Position numbers and translations under genes: made by a program
Shown: positions 7,102-7,762 of the stretch, piece by piece
Numbering within the stretch: the stretch's first letter is position 1
Layout: each line of letters starts with the position of its first letter
DNA from: Modestobacter sp.
GTDB taxonomy: Bacteria; Actinomycetota; Actinomycetes; Mycobacteriales; Geodermatophilaceae
Direction of reading: 5' to 3'
NCBI GenBank assembly: GCA_025965775.1
Contig: JAOPWG010000242.1
Coordinates: 1 to 7,762 of the forward strand
Length of the DNA stretch: 7,762 nt
Notes under the pieces: model-generated
Seen by the model: only the letters and a program-made list of their open reading frames with translations
Told to the model about the DNA's origin: nothing
Databases searched by the model: none

Positions 7102-7762
7102 TCAGGCCCGCTCGGCGCGCAGCGCCTCCCGGAGCTTCAGCTTGCCGCCGGTGCGCAGCAGCGCCCCGGAGTAGACCCGGCCGCCGATCCGGACGATGAC
7201 GGCGATCGCCACCAGCATGAGGACGACGGCGACCGCGACCTCCCACCAGGCGGCCTCCCCCGCGGCCATCCGCACCGGCATGACCAGCGGCGAGAGCCCG
7301 GGCACGAACGAGGTGACCGCGGCCAGCGTGCTGGGCGGGTCCTGGGCCGCCTGGATGGCGATGATGAACCCGGCGACCAGCAGGATCGTGGTCGGCGTGA
7401 GCACGCTGCCGAGGTCCTCCTGCCGGCTGACCAGCGAGGCGGCGACGGCGAACACCGAGGCGTAGAAGGCGTAGCCCAACACGAACCAGGCGACCACGGT
7501 CAGCACGGTGCCGATGAGCTGCTCCGGCAGGTCGACGACGCCGAAGGCGAGCGCGCCGGCCACCCCGACCGCGGCGATGACCAGCATCTGCAACAGTCCG
7601 AGCACGCCGAGACCGATGATCTTCCCGGCGAGCAGCTGCCAGGGCCGCATGGTGGCCAGCAGCAGCTCCACGACCCGGCTGGACTTCTCCTCCACGACGC
7701 CCTGCGCGACGAACTGGCCGAACAGGATGAGCAGCCCGTAGAGGACGACGACCCCGACCAGC
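7102..7762 (-). CDS. ABC-2 type transporter permease, NatB-like (partial, N-terminus off the right edge)
   Basis: The 219 C-terminal residues of an integral membrane permease are visible; the frame is open to the right edge, so the GTG at 7695 is internal and not a start. A hydrophobic segment (about 1-20) runs into the cytoplasmic motif VVEEKSSRVVELLLATMRPW (22-41), followed by QLLAGK. This is the conserved coupling region of ABC-2 / NatB-type exporters. Further membrane segments lie at about 50-74, 82-110, 123-138 and 172-192, with a hydrophobic PGLSPLVMPVRMA stretch (154-166) between the last two. A basic tail (RTGGKLKLREALRAERA) ends in the cytoplasm. Full-length members have about 380-420 residues, with a large external loop that is outside the window. 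The ATPase partner is expected next to this gene beyond the right edge. The family exports ions, drugs or other small molecules; the substrate is not readable here. Confidence 0.93.
   Translation of the reverse strand, partial: LVGVVVLYGLLILFGQFVAQGVVEEKSSRVVELLLATMRPWQLLAGKIIGLGVLGLLQMLVIAAVGVAGALAFGVVDLPEQLIGTVLTVVAWFVLGYAFYASVFAVAASLVSRQEDLGSVLTPTTILLVAGFIIAIQAAQDPPSTLAAVTSFVPGLSPLVMPVRMAAGEAAWWEVAVAVVLMLVAIAVIVRIGGRVYSGALLRTGGKLKLREALRAERA

Noticed and set aside
7102..7695. A complete small 197-residue membrane protein starting at the GTG at 7695
   Set aside because: The frame stays open to the window edge and encodes more of a membrane segment and the ABC-2 motif upstream, so the gene is a partial permease.

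Overview
The window looks like chromosomal DNA from a very high-GC actinomycete. Third codon positions are almost all G or C, several genes start with GTG, and the gene set is actinobacterial: an adrenodoxin-reductase-type FprA, an F420-dependent luciferase-like oxidoreductase and an actinobacterial-style ABC-2 permease. I favour a Geodermatophilaceae or Frankia-type relative, but the sequence alone does not settle the genus. I see no mobile element, CRISPR array, rRNA, tRNA or phage gene.

Layout, left to right. (1) 1-679, minus strand: a two-gene unit with a small antibiotic-biosynthesis-monooxygenase (ABM) fold protein followed by a RibD/dihydrofolate-reductase-like protein cut by the left edge. 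(2) 680-750: a short divergent spacer with an inverted repeat. (3) 751-2163, plus strand: fprA, ferredoxin/adrenodoxin-type NADP+ reductase. (4) 2164-2220: a convergent spacer with a strong hairpin. (5) 2221-5034, minus strand: ppc, a complete phosphoenolpyruvate carboxylase with all catalytic motifs and the predicted aspartate-inhibition residues. (6) 5035-5089: a 55-nt divergent spacer with a possible leaderless promoter for ppc and a strong Shine-Dalgarno site for the next gene. (7) 5090-6016, plus strand: an SMP-30/gluconolactonase-family lactonase with an intact metal site. (8) 6017-6077: a convergent spacer with a GC-rich imperfect hairpin. (9) 6078-7058, minus strand: a luciferase-like F420-dependent oxidoreductase related to F420-dependent glucose-6-phosphate dehydrogenase but apparently lacking that enzyme's phosphate-binding residues. 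(10) 7102-7762, minus strand: the C-terminal part of an ABC-2 / NatB-type membrane permease that runs off the right edge.

Functionally this is a set of short independent transcription units, not one pathway. ppc feeds oxaloacetate to the TCA cycle. FprA moves electrons between NADPH and ferredoxin. The lactonase probably opens a sugar lactone. The LLM enzyme uses coenzyme F420. The ABM and RibD-like proteins are small redox enzymes of unknown substrate. I found no convincing undescribed multi-gene system. The points worth a second look are the regulatory layouts in the spacers and the altered substrate pocket of the LLM enzyme. All genes are tightly packed and no gene-free stretch exceeds 75 bases.
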